This document shows, piece by piece, positions 11,240-22,772 of a stretch of 64,000 nucleotides of DNA; the first letter of the stretch is position 1, and the number at the start of each line of letters is the position of its first letter. The stretch lies in assembly GCF_000143415.4 (NCBI RefSeq), contig NW_003314378.1, positions 1-64,000 of the forward strand. The letters are read 5' to 3'. The translations under genes were made by a program, and so were the position numbers. This stretch comes from Selaginella moellendorffii (Eukaryota > Streptophyta > Lycopodiopsida > Selaginellales > Selaginellaceae). The notes beneath the pieces are model-generated. The model was given only the letters and a program-made list of their open reading frames with translations, made no database searches and was not told where the DNA came from.

Positions 11240-11509
11240 GTCGGGACAGTGATTGACAGACTGCTCTTGGACTCTGATTTTGGGAGAAACATAATTTCTT
11301 TGCATTTTATGCATCAATTGGGCCTAGAGATTTCATCCACTACAACAATAGTTCTCAAGACATTCACTGACCACACAGTTTTCCTAGTGGGTATTCGCAG
11401 AGGTGTACACACTTCAGTCCAAGGTGTGGATGCTATGTTTTATTTCTTGGTGGTTGATTATGGGGCTACTGGAGCTTCACACAATGGAGACCATGTCATC
11501 CTTTGCTAG
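11240..11509 (+). pseudogene. Second retropepsin-like domain of composite A
   Basis: The frame encodes RLLLDSDFGRNIISLHFMHQ, then VLKTFTDHTVFLVGIRRGVH and YFLVVDYG. It aligns by eye with the protease-like domain at 6883-7372: the same catalytic position, the same NIISL, and the same T-NHT/DHT-V-LVGI strand. The active-site motif is D-S-D rather than D-S/T-G. Two related but distinct proteases in one segment indicate two separate element units. Confidence 0.62.
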
Positions 11510-11651
11510 TCTTGGCATGAAGCAGTGGACTGCAAAACATGTTAGCACTTGGGCACTACAACAATTTCAGATGGCAAGACAAGCAACTCTTCTCAATGAG
11601 CATGTATGGGTGCCACAGGGTTAGGGCTGGAGCCAGGCTTGGTGAGCATAG

Positions 11652-12347
11652 TTGGAGGCACAGAAATATGATGATTTACCTGTGGTTTTCCCAGAGCTTC
11701 TTTATGACAAGAGCTTGTCCGAGTTGGAAGTTTATGATTGCCTAGGGCCAAAGCATTCTTGGAGAGATAAGGACTCCATATCAGAGCCTCCAGGTCCATC
11801 ACACATGCAACTGGATGCTCCTTTGTCACAGATTCCTTCTAATGCACAATTGCTGAAGACTATGGTGGTGGAATGCAACAACATTGATTTCTTTCACACT
11901 AAGTAGACGACATCGGCATGGGACTTCTCCCATATGTATTCATCTATTCAGAATGTATTTGGGACCAGCAAGTCACAAGATATGGCAAAGATTCAGGAGA
12001 CTCCCCAAATGCCCACTGCAAAGGATTTGGAGACAGCAACTGATTCAGGCATGCATTTGCTTCCACAGCCAGTAGAGGAGCTTCAGAGTACTCATGCTAA
12101 GGTTATTTCACCCCTAGAGCAGCCAGAGCATAGGGAAATTGTGGAGGAAAGCATTGTGGAGTTTCTTGTGGACACATCTCCTTTGTTGGACAGTTCTCTG
12201 GACAGTATGACCTCTTTATTTGAGGTTGAGCTTGTATCTGACTTGGTGGAGGAGGATGTTACAGAAACCCAGGCCAAGTGCACACTTTCTCTTCAAGACA
12301 AAGATTTTCTCTTATTGCTGGCATTTGGTGCTACAGCAGAGTTTTAA
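11652..12347 (+). pseudogene. Unrecognised acidic reading frame after the second protease, copy A
   Basis: A stretch of open frames (best at 11934-12347, 137 codons) rich in E, S and Q, including a LVEEDVTETQAKCTLSLQD segment. It lies where a linker between protease and RT would be. No catalytic motif is visible and no RT follows. Copy B carries it with few changes (61239-61769). Function not recognised. Confidence 0.4.
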
Positions 12348-14229
12348 CTAGAGTCTTTCTTTAGCCAACTTTGGAGGTGATGTATCCACCCCACTATGTT
12401 CTCTTGTGAACTAATGAGTGACTTTCAGGTACCTTTCTGGGCTCCATGTACTTTATCATGGATGCTTGACATGAGTTTTATTCCATCCTAAATGGCGAGC
12501 TCTCCTTCTATATTTCTGGCACAAGGCTTTTACAATAACATTTAGGAGACTCCTCCAGTTACTCTACATCCATTACCAAGAAGTTTGTATACTGCATGAG
12601 AGTTTTAAATTTGCAAATCCCGAGATTCTACAAGGTGGCATTTGCAAAATTCCAGCATGTTTTTCCACTTCGACTTGGAGCAGTGACTCTTTTCAGCCAC
12701 ACTCAGCTCTGGGCCATTGCCATCCACACCTGTAGCAGTCAATCAGAGCACCTCATTCTTTAGATAGCTTCACAGCAATGAAAGTGGTGGACACGAGCAT
12801 TCTACGGCTTTTTCACGACTTCAGTGCCTCGTCAGCAGGACTCCTGGACACCAGAGATTCCGCTGGCACTCTTGGACACAGCATAATAGCGGAGGGGGGG
12901 GTATGACTTCCTCAGCTTCGAGCTTTCTACTCGGCTTCTGGTGCAGCTTTCGGAGACAACACCACTTTGTACAACCCCCAGATCTCTATGGGCAATCCAA
13001 GGTGACCCCAGCTTGTCATCAGTGCCTTCCTCTATCATTCATGGCTACTCAGGTGCAACATCATCATGGCTTTTAGGACATCAATATGCATTCCGGACTT
13101 CGACATCCACGACGACTTGGCTCAGCCAACTCCAGCATGGGACACATTAGAGTTTCCAGCCTTCTCAGGCCTCTAGAGACATTGTCATACACCTTCATCA
13201 TGCGAGGCCTTGCTACATCACCACTTCCATTTGTGGCGACTTCTTTTTCATTCTCCTTGCTCTTTTCTTTTCTATAGCTTTTTCTTTTCTTTGTTCTTTC
13301 ACTTTGTTTTCTTTGTTGCTCTTCCAGATCCCAGGTTCATCACATGTAGACTTGTGCATGGGTCATAATTTCTCTAGGTGGCAATCTCAATTGTCTGGAA
13401 GCTCAAGTTTCTTCAGGTTTTGCCATGATTATTCCACTCCATCTTTACATCACTTCCATCACACTTTCCCTCCCATCCTTTCCCCTTTTCATAATCATTG
13501 TTTACATTTCTATTCATTTCCTACACCATTGCCTGTTCTTTTCACATTACCTCTTTCATCTTTCCACTTGGTACCACGGTTTAGCTAGGCATATTTCAGT
13601 GTTTTACAGGCACAGAGTATTCATATAGATGGCCTCCATCATCAAGTAGAGTTTCAGTAGGAGAGACATAATCATCTCCAACTTTTAGTAGCAACCTTCT
13701 TGAATATTACAATTTTGACACATATAGCAGTGGAAGTGCTCATCTTGCTTAGACATTTTTGCCATCCATGGAGAATTGTAGGCAAAGCACTCGGCATTAA
13801 ACAACTATGAGATGTAGTGTGGTGCCATTAGAGGTGCCCAAGTGAGATCTTGCGTAGATGGTGCTTCAAGATTGGAATTGATGGCTTATAGTGGTGTGAG
13901 GACAAGATCACTCCACTCAATCAAAGGTGCATTCGATCCAATAGGTTGTGGTGATGGCTTTTACTCTTGTGCAGCCCTAGGTGGCATTTGAGCTACTATA
14001 CATTGCTTTAGAGTTGAGCTTGGAGTGTTGGCACATCTTGGCGAAGGTGTAAACATAGGCATAGAGTGAGTGAAAGGGAAAGAGTGAGAGAGAGAAAACA
14101 AAGCTCCCTAGCTACCTCTAATTTACCTAGGTTGCCTTGCCTTAATACATTAGTCCTCTTGCCTTTGCTTGCTTTTGTATGTAAATGTATTTTTTCCTTG
14201 TTAGCATAGTAACCTTTGTTCATTAATCC
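12348..14229 (+). other. Non-coding end region of composite A, including a segment inverted in copy B
   Basis: No convincing gene. It has a poly-G run (12893-12900) and a 458-bp block (12921-13378) that lies in reverse orientation in copy B (62347-62787). Pyrimidine-rich tracts around 13255-13320 and 13430-13570 create long leucine/phenylalanine-rich open frames that I do not regard as genes. 13630-14220 is AT-rich and collinear with copy B. Confidence 0.6.
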
Positions 14230-14235
14230 TTATGG

Positions 14236-14352
14236 TTTGCTAACAGAGATCAAAGAATGGGGCAAGAAAAATATAGATATTGCTCTTAGTGTATCTGCCC
14301 TTCTTTTCTTTTCTTCTAAATCTTGTATTGCCTGGAAAAAAATTTTATAGGC
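14236..14352 (+). pseudogene. Short coding-like exon, unrecognised
   Basis: After an acceptor-like CTAACAG the plus strand encodes EIKEWGKKNIDIALSVSALL and continues with a charged helix-like stretch. In copy A an extra A in a poly-A run (about 14336-14343) brings an early stop. Copy B (63625-63816) reads on to DFEGRPTLEKGISI. The copies differ by conservative changes, which hints at a real former exon. I do not recognise the family. Confidence 0.3.
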
Positions 14353-14591
14353 TATACTAACAAGATTTTGAGGGAAGACCTACTCCAGAGAAAGAAATAT
14401 CTATCTAATATATCCTTTGATTTCTTTCCTTGAAACTTTTCTATAAAAAAAAAACACTCAGATATATAAGAGTTTTTTTAGCATAAAGACAAAGCTTTCC
14501 TAGGGGACATGTATTTTTCCTCTATTCTAGGTAAATATATCCCTGTCTGAGCTTATTAGGAAAGATTACTTTTTTTATCCATAGTTGTATA

Positions 14592-15500
14592 GGGAGATGG
14601 AAATAAGATTTTGAGTGATTTTAATATCCCTTCTATCCATTTTGAAAGCCAATTTTACAAGATCCCATAATTAAAGAACCAATCTACCTTTTCATGATCT
14701 TACAAAGTTTGATATCACTTTATAAATTTTTTTTAGATCCTTATCCTTCATTCAGTTGTCCATCTTATTTGTGCACTTAGGTAGCTCATCACAATGAATC
14801 CTTGCAAGGGCTTCATCCACGAGTTTATCCATAGTTTTGTACCCTAAGATATAAATAATATTTATGTTTATATCTTCATGGAGCATGGACCATACTTGAG
14901 TTCACGAGCTGAAGAGTTGAGCTCAATTTTCAATTGTAATTTAGTACAAACATTATAAACTTTAAAATTTTAAAGTTATGGTGAACTTAATAATTTCATA
15001 ACTCTCTATATATTATATAGATAAAAATGTTCTAAAGGACACTTCTTGTTCTAATAATTTAAATATTTACTACATGCAATAATAGAGATGTTAGTTAGAA
15101 CATAAAATAAAATGTTTGCAAAAAGATTATTCTTATCCCTTCTTTAAATTTGAACTCTGTGCTTTCTAGCTAGTAAATGTTAGGTTCGTCAAAATTTTAA
15201 AATTATTAAATTTGAATTAAGATTCTATATAAGGCCATATAACCATTTGAAAGGAAAAAAAACAACTATGATGGTACATATGCTCTCATAATACATTGCA
15301 ATATCACACAGCCGAAAGACTACCATGAAATATTTTTTGAGATGGTAAAAACAAAAATGGAAACTGACGAATACTATGGGTAGTATTGCGAAAAGAACCC
15401 TCGTAAGTATATAAAATGAAAAGTGAAATAATGAAATATTTTTATTAATTATATAAGGTATAATTAGTTTATATTATTGATAGAGAATAAACATCAATAG
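14592..15500. other. AT-rich stretch without recognisable genes
   Basis: Low-complexity AT-rich DNA with no coding frame, repeat boundary or RNA gene that I can support. Only the right copy of the duplication, beyond the window, could show whether it belongs to the duplicated segment. Confidence 0.6.
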
Positions 15501-15511
15501 TGCTGGAAAAT

Positions 15512-16270
15512 CTAATTAGCTCCAAAAGTTTTCTGCAACTCAGCAATAGTAAGGCTTGTTTGGTGTATATGAATATCCACTTTAGGATCTTGGTCCAAGA
15601 TGTTGATGAAGATGTAGTACATATGCTTGCAAGGAGTATATGCCTTCCCATGTTCTTTGTGCTTTGTGAAGTCTGGACATGTGCAAGAAGGAAAGTCTTG
15701 AATGGCAATTGTGTACTCTCCACCTTTTGTTTTGACTATGTACTCTTTTGCAAGCGCAGTGATGTGCTTTGTGGAGAGAATCTCACACTCAAGTGTTTGA
15801 ACCAAGTTTATTTTACCTTGCTTCTGCTTGGAGACGGTACCAATAAATTTAATTGCCTTACCTTTTTCCGCTGGCCTCCTATGCATCTCTGTAGGAACAG
15901 TCCTGGTTTTATCACTTATGTCTCCAACTCTCCTTTTAAGATTGAAACCAGATTTCTCAAGGTTTTCAATCTCATCCGAGGTGAGCGCAACCCCATTAGC
16001 AACCGGCCATTCTTTAGGTACTACATCAAGTTTACTCACTATAGTGTCTTCAAGCTGCTTTGTATAGTTGACATCAGTGTTGCAGCAATATAACCAACAC
16101 CATCTTGAAAATCCTGCTTGCTTTCGTTCCCTATGGAAACATGGGGCTGGAACAGAAGCCGATTTGTCACCACGGATCCAAGCCCAACACTTGTCCTTTG
16201 GAAGCATCCCCACACACCTTACATTTGATTTTGCTGGCACTCGACGGATTGCCCATTGCTTCGGCTCCAC
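15512..16270 (-). pseudogene. SWIM zinc-finger gene remnant
   Basis: A 252-codon frame on the minus strand. Its C-terminal third has a clear SWIM-type zinc finger: CTCPDFTKHKEHGKAYTPCK followed directly by HMYYIF, i.e. CXC...CXH with the usual hydrophobic helix after it. Before that, the ITALAKEYIVKTKGGEYTIA strand pattern fits a SWIM approach. The first 70 or so residues may be an out-of-frame exon read-through: the neighbouring frame has a CKVCG motif around 16220. SWIM fingers occur in MULE transposases and in unrelated DNA- or protein-binding proteins; this one is not the usual MULE form. The 5' side is cut by the miniature LTR element at 16892, so a complete gene is unlikely. Confidence 0.55.
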
Positions 16271-16469
16271 GCTATGATAAACAATTTCAACTTGCTATGA
16301 TGCACTTTCTTCATCAGCCACTTGAGGTGGCTCAGTTCGGGGGCAATATCTTGGAACAGAATGATACTCAACATCAGGCTTGTGAGAGCTTTTTGCTCGT
16401 GCCAACATCTTCACCAACAAAGGAAAAGCGACACTTTGAGTGGACGGTCTTCATATCACTAATAGAAGC

Positions 16470-16790
16470 TCAGGGAGTGTACTCCATAGATGTGCCACGG
16501 ACCACTTCCTCCACTGCAGTTGCCACTGTTCGTGCTGGTGGAGTCACTTTCTTCTTCATCCGATCTTGTAACATCTTAATCGAAGGTCCTGTTTCTATGT
16601 ATCTTCCTTCCTCAAATGCCAAGGCTTTTGAAGATTGCTCTACAACACGTATCAAATCTGATAGACATGCTTCATATAGACTCATCTTCCCTTTCCCTAC
16701 CTCAGAAGAATGCCAGCTCCAATGTTTACTCTTTGAGAGATTCATAGTTAGGGTGTATGCAAGATCCTCAAGTGGTTGATCCTTATAAAA
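16470..16790 (-). pseudogene. Possible upstream exon of the SWIM gene
   Basis: A minus-strand open stretch reading DQPLEDLAYTLTMNLSKSKH, then a SLYEACLSDLIRVVEQSSKA helix and a basic end MKKKVTPPARTV. Composition is protein-like and hydrophilic, and the direction agrees with the SWIM frame 200 bp downstream. A pyrimidine tract lies just upstream of it at 16793-16838. Family not recognised; association with the SWIM frame is inference from position. Confidence 0.35.
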
Positions 16791-16891
16791 AGATGATATC
16801 AAAAAGCAATAAAAAGAGAGGAAAAAAAGAAAAACCAACCTAAAAAGAGTGATGTCCCCATTGGAACATTCTGACTTCCCACCACCCCAAC

Positions 16892-17719
16892 TGTAGCACA
16901 TGTGTTTATGGGATGAGATTTGGATATATTGTCACCGTGGATCCTTGGAACCTTGGGGAATAAATGGGGATAAAATAGCCATTAAGTGCTCTCTCATCAA
17001 GCAATTGCCCCTTTTCCAGTTGGCTTAAGGGGAGAGAGATAAGGTGCACTATAGTTGGTATTAGAGAAAATGGCACGGGTTCGATTCCCATTGATTAGTG
17101 GCTACTTAAAAGTATAATATATCCTTGAGCAAAGTATATTTAAATTTGAAATCGTACGTATTGGGCATCCATGCGTACGTCCTTCCTCTTGTGTGGAGTA
17201 TCCACAGACGAAGGTATCCACCGTGGGATTGCGGTATGGGTGGATGATTAGTTACCTCACATAGAATAACTAGTTTACACAATGGAAGGATTGGTAGATT
17301 CAGTACAAAAATGGAGGTGCTGGTTCCCCTTGGCTCAGTAGGGGTTGTTAGTCAATAGTCAATGAGGACATTGACATCTCTGAAGGGGGGGTGAGTGTAG
17401 CGCATGTGATCATGGGATGAGATTTGGATATACTGTCACCGTTTAGTCAATAGTCAACGAGGACATTGACATCTTTGAAGGGGGGGTGAGTGTAGCGCAT
17501 GTGATCATGGGATGAGATTTGGATATACTGTCACCATGTAGTCAATAAGGACATTGACATCTTTGAAGGGGGGGTGAGTGTAGCGCATGTGATCATGGGA
17601 TGAGATTTGGATATACTGTCACCGTGAATCCTTGGAACCTTGGGGGATAAATGGGGATAAAATAGCTACTAAGGGCTCTCTCATCAAACAATTGCCCCTT
17701 TTCCAGTTGGCTTAAGGGG
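16892..17719 (+). mobile_element. Miniature LTR retrotransposon (TRIM-like), family T2, with internal tandem copies
   Basis: The first LTR (about 16892-17053) begins TGTAGCACATGTG. It is followed at 17055 by TTGGTATTAGAG, an initiator tRNA-Met primer site. The internal part is only about 340 bp and non-coding. A purine tract GAAGGGGGGG precedes the next LTR start (TGTAGCGCATGTG) at 17396. That LTR start plus the preceding 45-50 bp is repeated in tandem, with LTR starts at 17396, 17490 and 17579. The last copy is the longest and stops at about 17719. No protein is encoded, so mobilisation would need proteins from another element. Confidence 0.75.
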
Positions 17720-18339
17720 TACTTCAATACAATGTTGGAGAGGGACTTCCAAAATATTTCTTGAGCCATCTGGTCTTGTACTTTAAACTCTGTTGTTGCA
17801 ATTGTCAAGTTACAACGTAGTCTGTGAAAAGGGTAATGCTTAAAACCATTTTAAGATAATGAGAAAAAAAACTACCTCAGATCATACACATGAGCTCCCA
17901 TGGTTGTCCAACCCGCCACCTGCTCCATATGGTCAAAATGTACCTATGCACAGTAGAGGGACCAAGTCATTCAGGCCCTGCTGGGAGATCCTAGTACCGA
18001 CGGCGCACACCACGACTCACCAACCCCAAAGGAATCCACACGGCTCACTACTCTACTGCCCCACCTCTCTATTGGCACCAGCTCTGGTCCAGCACCCCCA
18101 ACCATCCCAGTAGTTGAGCTCTCCCCTGCCCAGGAAAGTCCACGCCCAACGGAGCACACGTCAGCCTCATTGCAACAGTTCGCAAAAATGAAGGAATAAG
18201 AGGTGTTGTATCTAGGATGGACGCGCATGGAGGAACTACATGTCAAAGTCAACAAGGCAACTTCCAACCGTTCCAATGTGGCGCCCACCCTGTCCGATGT
18301 CACAGTCCCAATTCCTGGGGAGATCTAAGTCAAAGCCAA

Positions 18340-19507
18340 TGAGATCCTCATGGAGCTACAGCAACGCCAAGTCCTAGAAGCCAAGACACTTGTCCTTGCA
18401 ATCTTCGAAGGAGGCAAACCAGATCGGGAGTTAGCCATGCAGTGGTTGGACGAATGCTTCCAAGAGGTAGGAGTTGCTTTTCGGGGTCGACAGGTCATAT
18501 TTCTCGGCCACAACTGCTACAGAATCAAAGTCTGCACCGAGATGAACCGCCACACACTCATCACCACACAACGAATCACAGCCAACCTATGAGTGCTTCT
18601 TCTACCGCTACCCACTGGGCTTCTCACCAAGTCAAAAGGAGACGATCCACCAGCCGACGATGGAACTGGACCTCATCATCGACGACCTCTCCAAAACCAA
18701 CAACACCCCGGTGTTTCTGGCCATGATGGTTGAAGGTTTGTGCAGTACTTGGGGAAAAAAGCCACTCAGGAGGAATCAGGCGGACAGCTCATCCATGTCC
18801 TGTTCACAGGTAAAGCTCCCATCCCCTACAAAATTTGGATGCTTGGCAAGGTATACTTGGTCCACATTGTGGAGTCTCGCACAACACCCACAACCACACC
18901 AGCACCATCCACACAAGTTGAGAGCCGCAAGTGCAAACGAAGCCCGGCCACTCGGACTGGCACCTCAAGGAGACCACCTGGCCGGGACTCAGTGTACCAC
19001 ACCGGGCGCTCACACGGATGGAGAGCTTCGCCCATTCGCTCCTCAGGATGGGGAGCCGATCCATCAGCTCAACGGTTGCCCTCTCCAACCCAGCCTCAAC
19101 TGGAACGGTTGCCGGAAGTGAACACCCAACCCCACGCCAAAGAATCCGCCTCCAGGTCCTCTCAGCGCCTCCAGGTCCGTCTCTGGATGCACGTCAGCAC
19201 CTCACGACCAAGGAGGTACCTGGCGGTGTGGCGTGGCTCGCCCACAGGGTGCACTCTCCCATCCTTCCATATGGCACGGAATCAGCTCCCAGACCAGGGC
19301 CTTCATGTGTTCCTTCAGGCCTCTGAAATCATCAACGACATCTCGTACCGGGTGGAAGTAGACAAGTGCACTATAGTGGGCAGCAACATGGACCTGTACG
19401 CAGCCCTCCTCACCAAAAGCGGTGTCATCCCCGCGAGAGGAGGGAGAGATCGCAAATTCTCGTGGGTAGAATGCGGTCGAATCTCCATCAACAACGACAA
19501 TGACTAA
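18340..19507 (+). pseudogene. LINE ORF1 (DUF4283-like RNA-binding protein)
   Basis: A fragment at 18350-18592 encodes KTLVLAIFEGGKPDRELAMQ and a GVAFRGRQVIFLGHNCYRIK strand pattern, like the DUF4283 core of plant LINE ORF1 proteins. After a frame break, the frame ending at 19507 gives a FTGKAPIPYKIWMLGKVYLV stretch, then a basic, proline-rich region. ORF1 would coat the element RNA. Several frameshifts disable it. Confidence 0.65.
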
Positions 19508-20262
19508 TCTCAGCGTGCTTTTGTGGAACGTAGGAGGCATTAGTAAGGACGGAGTGCTATAGAATGACAAGAAGGCGAGGCTACGATAGTACCTTCACCA
19601 GTTAGGAGTAATAGGAAAGTGTGACTTTTTATGTTTCCAGGAGCATAGAATGCAAGAACACCAGACAATCTTTAAGTTTTCACAAGGCGAACACTTCTGG
19701 AACCCTGCCGTTGGAAGGCGAGGAGGAACCCTCATCATCGCTAAAGGACCATGGCAATCCCTAGGCACCTCGAACCAGATCCTAATCCCTGGACACGCTC
19801 ACATGATAGTGATAAAAGTAAATGCCTGAACCATAGGCCTATTGAACATCTACACCCCGGCATCCCGCTCCACCTCATGAGCACACTTCTTCTGAATTCT
19901 GCAGCGTCGTCTTCCAACTGGAATCGACGATTGGATCCTGGCTGGTGACTTCAATTTCGTGGACCACGAGGAGGATAAATGGGGAGGCATAATCCAGGAT
20001 AGATGTACACGTGCGGAACGCCTTGCATGGAACTCATTCCTCTTACAAATTGGCACCTGCGACACTTATGAGATCCCGGCATTTGTGACACATGAACCGC
20101 GCTTCACATGGTGAGAATGCCAACACAGAGGCATACAACGTCGTCTGGACCGCTTCTACCTCACCATGGACCTGTGCATGCAAGGAGGGAAGTTGGACAT
20201 CTACAACACCTACACAGACTTCTCGGACCACCATCCGATTAGACTCACACTTCCCTTTCGAA
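19500..20262 (+). pseudogene. LINE ORF2 endonuclease domain
   Basis: Translation from the ATG at 19500 begins MTNLSVLLWNVGGISKDG, with the asparagine of the exonuclease-endonuclease-phosphatase family (LLWNVGG). It goes on with FLCFQEHR (catalytic glutamate), LAGDFNFV (the D-N pair) and FSDHHPIRL (the terminal D-H). Nonsense codons at about 19560 and 19828, and others between 19870 and 20115, break it. This domain nicks target DNA to start target-primed reverse transcription. Confidence 0.82.
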
Positions 20263-22583
20263 GATCGAGAGGTCCAAGGAAGCCAGTTGCCATACCCAAG
20301 AAGTTCTTTGAGGAGCAGGCCAACAATAACCGGGCGCACGAGCAATGGGAAAAACACAAGGGGAACATACACTCCTTCACCCTTCAAATCGCTCAAGAGG
20401 CTCAAGCCAAGATCCGGAAAGATAGGAGAGGTGTCTTTAACACAGTCCAAAAGGTTCGGAGAATCCTGACCTCAATCAACACTGACCTTTGCAGCAACCC
20501 GGATGACCAGTGGCTACAAGCTCAAAAAATCCAGGTTAAGCACCAACTGGAAAGGATAGAGGCCGACAAGATGGAAGCCTTCCTAAAAGCAGGACACATC
20601 AGATGGCACGCAAGTGAGCTCGTGCTGAACAAGGAGTTCTATCGATCCATAAGATCTAAAGTTGTCTCCCCGCCAATGTTTGGATTGAAGGATGAACAAG
20701 GGCAACTGCACACAGAGATCGACGACATGCACAACATGGCAGAACACTACCACTCCCAGCTTTTCAAGGAGGAACCATGGGATGAGGTCAGGCAAGAGAA
20801 ACTTGAGCGAGTGCTGGAGCATATACCGACCAAGTACACCCCAGCAATGAACACCAGACTAATGAGACTTTTCACACTGTGAGAACTAAAGGACGCCCTA
20901 GATGACCTCAAGGACGACAAGATGCCAGGGGAGGACGGCATGCCACCAGCCTTCTACAAACAAAACTGGGAATGGATCGGACCAGAAGTTCTCAAGATGT
21001 GGCAAGAAACCATGCGAGCTGGGAAGTGGCCAGAAGGAGCTATGGATGGGATCATTGTGCTAATACCAAAAAAAGGAGATATGTCCCACCTCAAGAACTG
21101 GAGGCCCATCTCTATGCTCAACACCATATACAGGATCATAGCAAAAGCCTTGGCATCACGTCTCAAGCCTCTGCTCCCAGAAACAATTAAGGAGACACAG
21201 AACGGCTTCGTGGAGGGCAGGAAAATTGTGGACAATCTCCTAACAGTCCTTCTAGTGCAAGAACACACCAAAGACATGGCAGAGCAGATCGCAATCATTC
21301 TCTTGGACTTTGAAAAAGCCTACGACCGGGTGGATTGGAAAGTTCTCCAGGCCATAATGATCAACTAAGGAGTTCCTCTGCAGTTCATGGAATGGACAGC
21401 ATCCCTATACCACTCGGCATCAAGCAGGGTTACAATCAATGGAACCATGGGACAATCCTTCAAACTTGAAAGATCGGTCCACCAAGGATGCCCCCTCGCA
21501 CCATACCTATTCCTGTTCGTTGCAGATGCTCTGGCCTACTACCTCGCCCGACCAGAGGGCCCAAAAGTTATGCCCCTTCCAGGCTGTGGTTCCGCGCTCC
21601 AGGACATGAATGAAGCCTCAAAGGAGGACCTCCTATCCTCAGCCTTTGCAGATGACACAAGCCTGATCGTGGAGGGATCACTAGAGAACCTCTCAAACGT
21701 CAAAAGGGACCTGGACTTCTTCAATGAGGCCATGGGATCAAAAATAAACTGGCACAAATTGGTAGGACTATGGCTCCCCCCCGGCAGACCTCCAACATGG
21801 GGCACGGAGCTGGGTTTCAAATGGCTGGACACGAAGGAGACCACCCGCTACCTTGGATTCCAAGTCGGACGCCAGTATGATCCAGAACCTCAGAACCAAA
21901 AAGCAGTTACAAAACTAAGGGATCAACTCAAGTTCTGGGCGAGCAGAAAACTATCATTCTTAGCACACTGTATGGTGGCAAACAGCATCCTGCTTGGAGC
22001 GATCTAGTTCCTGGCAGCATGTTGGAATATGGACAGACGAATGATCCAGGAAATGTACCAACTCATTCGAACCTATGTCTGGAAAGGCTCCTCCTGTGTC
22101 TCACGTGGTGGAGCAAAGGTCAGCTGGCGGTCAGTAACACTTCTGAAGCACGAAGGAGGCCTCAATATTATTGACATCGAAGAACAATGCAAGGCTCTCC
22201 TCTTCAAGATTTTCACGAGGATGCTCATGCCTGGCAACCAACCATGGAGAACACTGCTGCGAGCACAACTTTTGAAAGTCCTCTTGGATAGGAATGAGCA
22301 CACCAGACAAAACTGGGCGACAGATGAACAATGGCTCTTCTCGGACACCAAACTCAAAATGACAAAGGCTCACACGTTCTCAGGAAAGCTGTTCAAGCTT
22401 TGGAGGCAATTCAAATGCAAGTTGGAACATAAACCACCTCGTACCAAAGAACAACTCGACCGGCAGCCAATTTTCCTTAGCAAACTCTTCGCTGTCAATG
22501 GTAAAATGCTCGGAGCTTCAGAGGATTGCGGCCTGGACCAGACCTGCAGAGACCTGCATAGTGGGGCCAAAGGTGATCTATGA
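20263..22583 (+). pseudogene. LINE ORF2 reverse transcriptase
   Basis: Motifs appear in order: PGEDGMPPAFYKQNW, LIPKKGDMSHLKNWRPISML, QNGFVEGRKIVDNLL, ILLDFEKAYDRVDW (first catalytic aspartate), HQGCPLAPYLF and FADDTSL (the YXDD equivalent). The TRYLGFQVG thumb motif follows. In-frame stops sit at about 20881, 21366 and 22005. The frame ends at 22583 without the C-terminal zinc finger. That finger is present in the LINE fragment at 46088-47039, but whether the two belong to one family cannot be judged by eye. Confidence 0.88.
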
Positions 22584-22772
22584 GGCAATGGCTAATGCAA
22601 AAATTCAATGAGAATAACAAGTTTGGATTAAAATCTCTAACTTAAAAAGTTAGTGAAACTCCCAAAAAAGTGCCTGAAGAGCGAGCATGAAGCAATTGGT
22701 AAGTAGTCTCAAGAAAGAGACAAAAGAATGACTTACATCTTGTGACACATGGAAGTGTCAAGATTGGGCCCG

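Larger units (their letters stand above)
2825..14591 (+). mobile_element. Large decayed Gypsy-like composite element, copy A
   Basis: On the plus strand this segment holds an LTR, a leader, gag remnants, a protease domain, a short RNase H piece, an integrase C-terminal half, a long non-coding 3' part and a second LTR at 10251. A second gag/protease set and more non-coding DNA follow. No reverse transcriptase core is recognisable, so neither unit is autonomous. The same arrangement, with frequent small changes, lies at 52285-64000. The layout suggests two related Tat-like Gypsy units joined through the shared LTR at 10251. The right limit given is only where the second copy runs off the window. 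Confidence 0.75.
17850..22583 (+). mobile_element. L1-type non-LTR retrotransposon (LINE), degenerate
   Basis: Two overlapping frames on the plus strand: an ORF1 with a plant DUF4283-like RNA-binding region, and an ORF2 with apurinic endonuclease then reverse transcriptase. The ORF1 stop and ORF2 start overlap (ATGACTAA at 19500-19507), the usual compact LINE layout. ORF2 has at least six in-frame stops. The zinc-finger/RNase H-like 3' end and a poly-A tail are not seen, so the copy is 3' damaged as well as inactive. It is GC-richer than its flanks. Confidence 0.85.

Noticed and set aside
13304-13628. Leucine/phenylalanine-rich frames near the inversion
   Set aside because: They follow pyrimidine-rich composition and are not preserved across the inversion in copy B.
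16068-16779. Plus-strand frames opposite the SWIM gene remnant
   Set aside because: The zinc-finger motif and upstream coding-like stretch are on the minus strand; the plus-strand frames show no domain.
17060-17100. Possible tRNA gene at GGGTTCGATTCCC
   Set aside because: Only a B-box/T-arm-like stretch is present. No A box, anticodon arm or acceptor pairing can be drawn; it fits an extended primer site.
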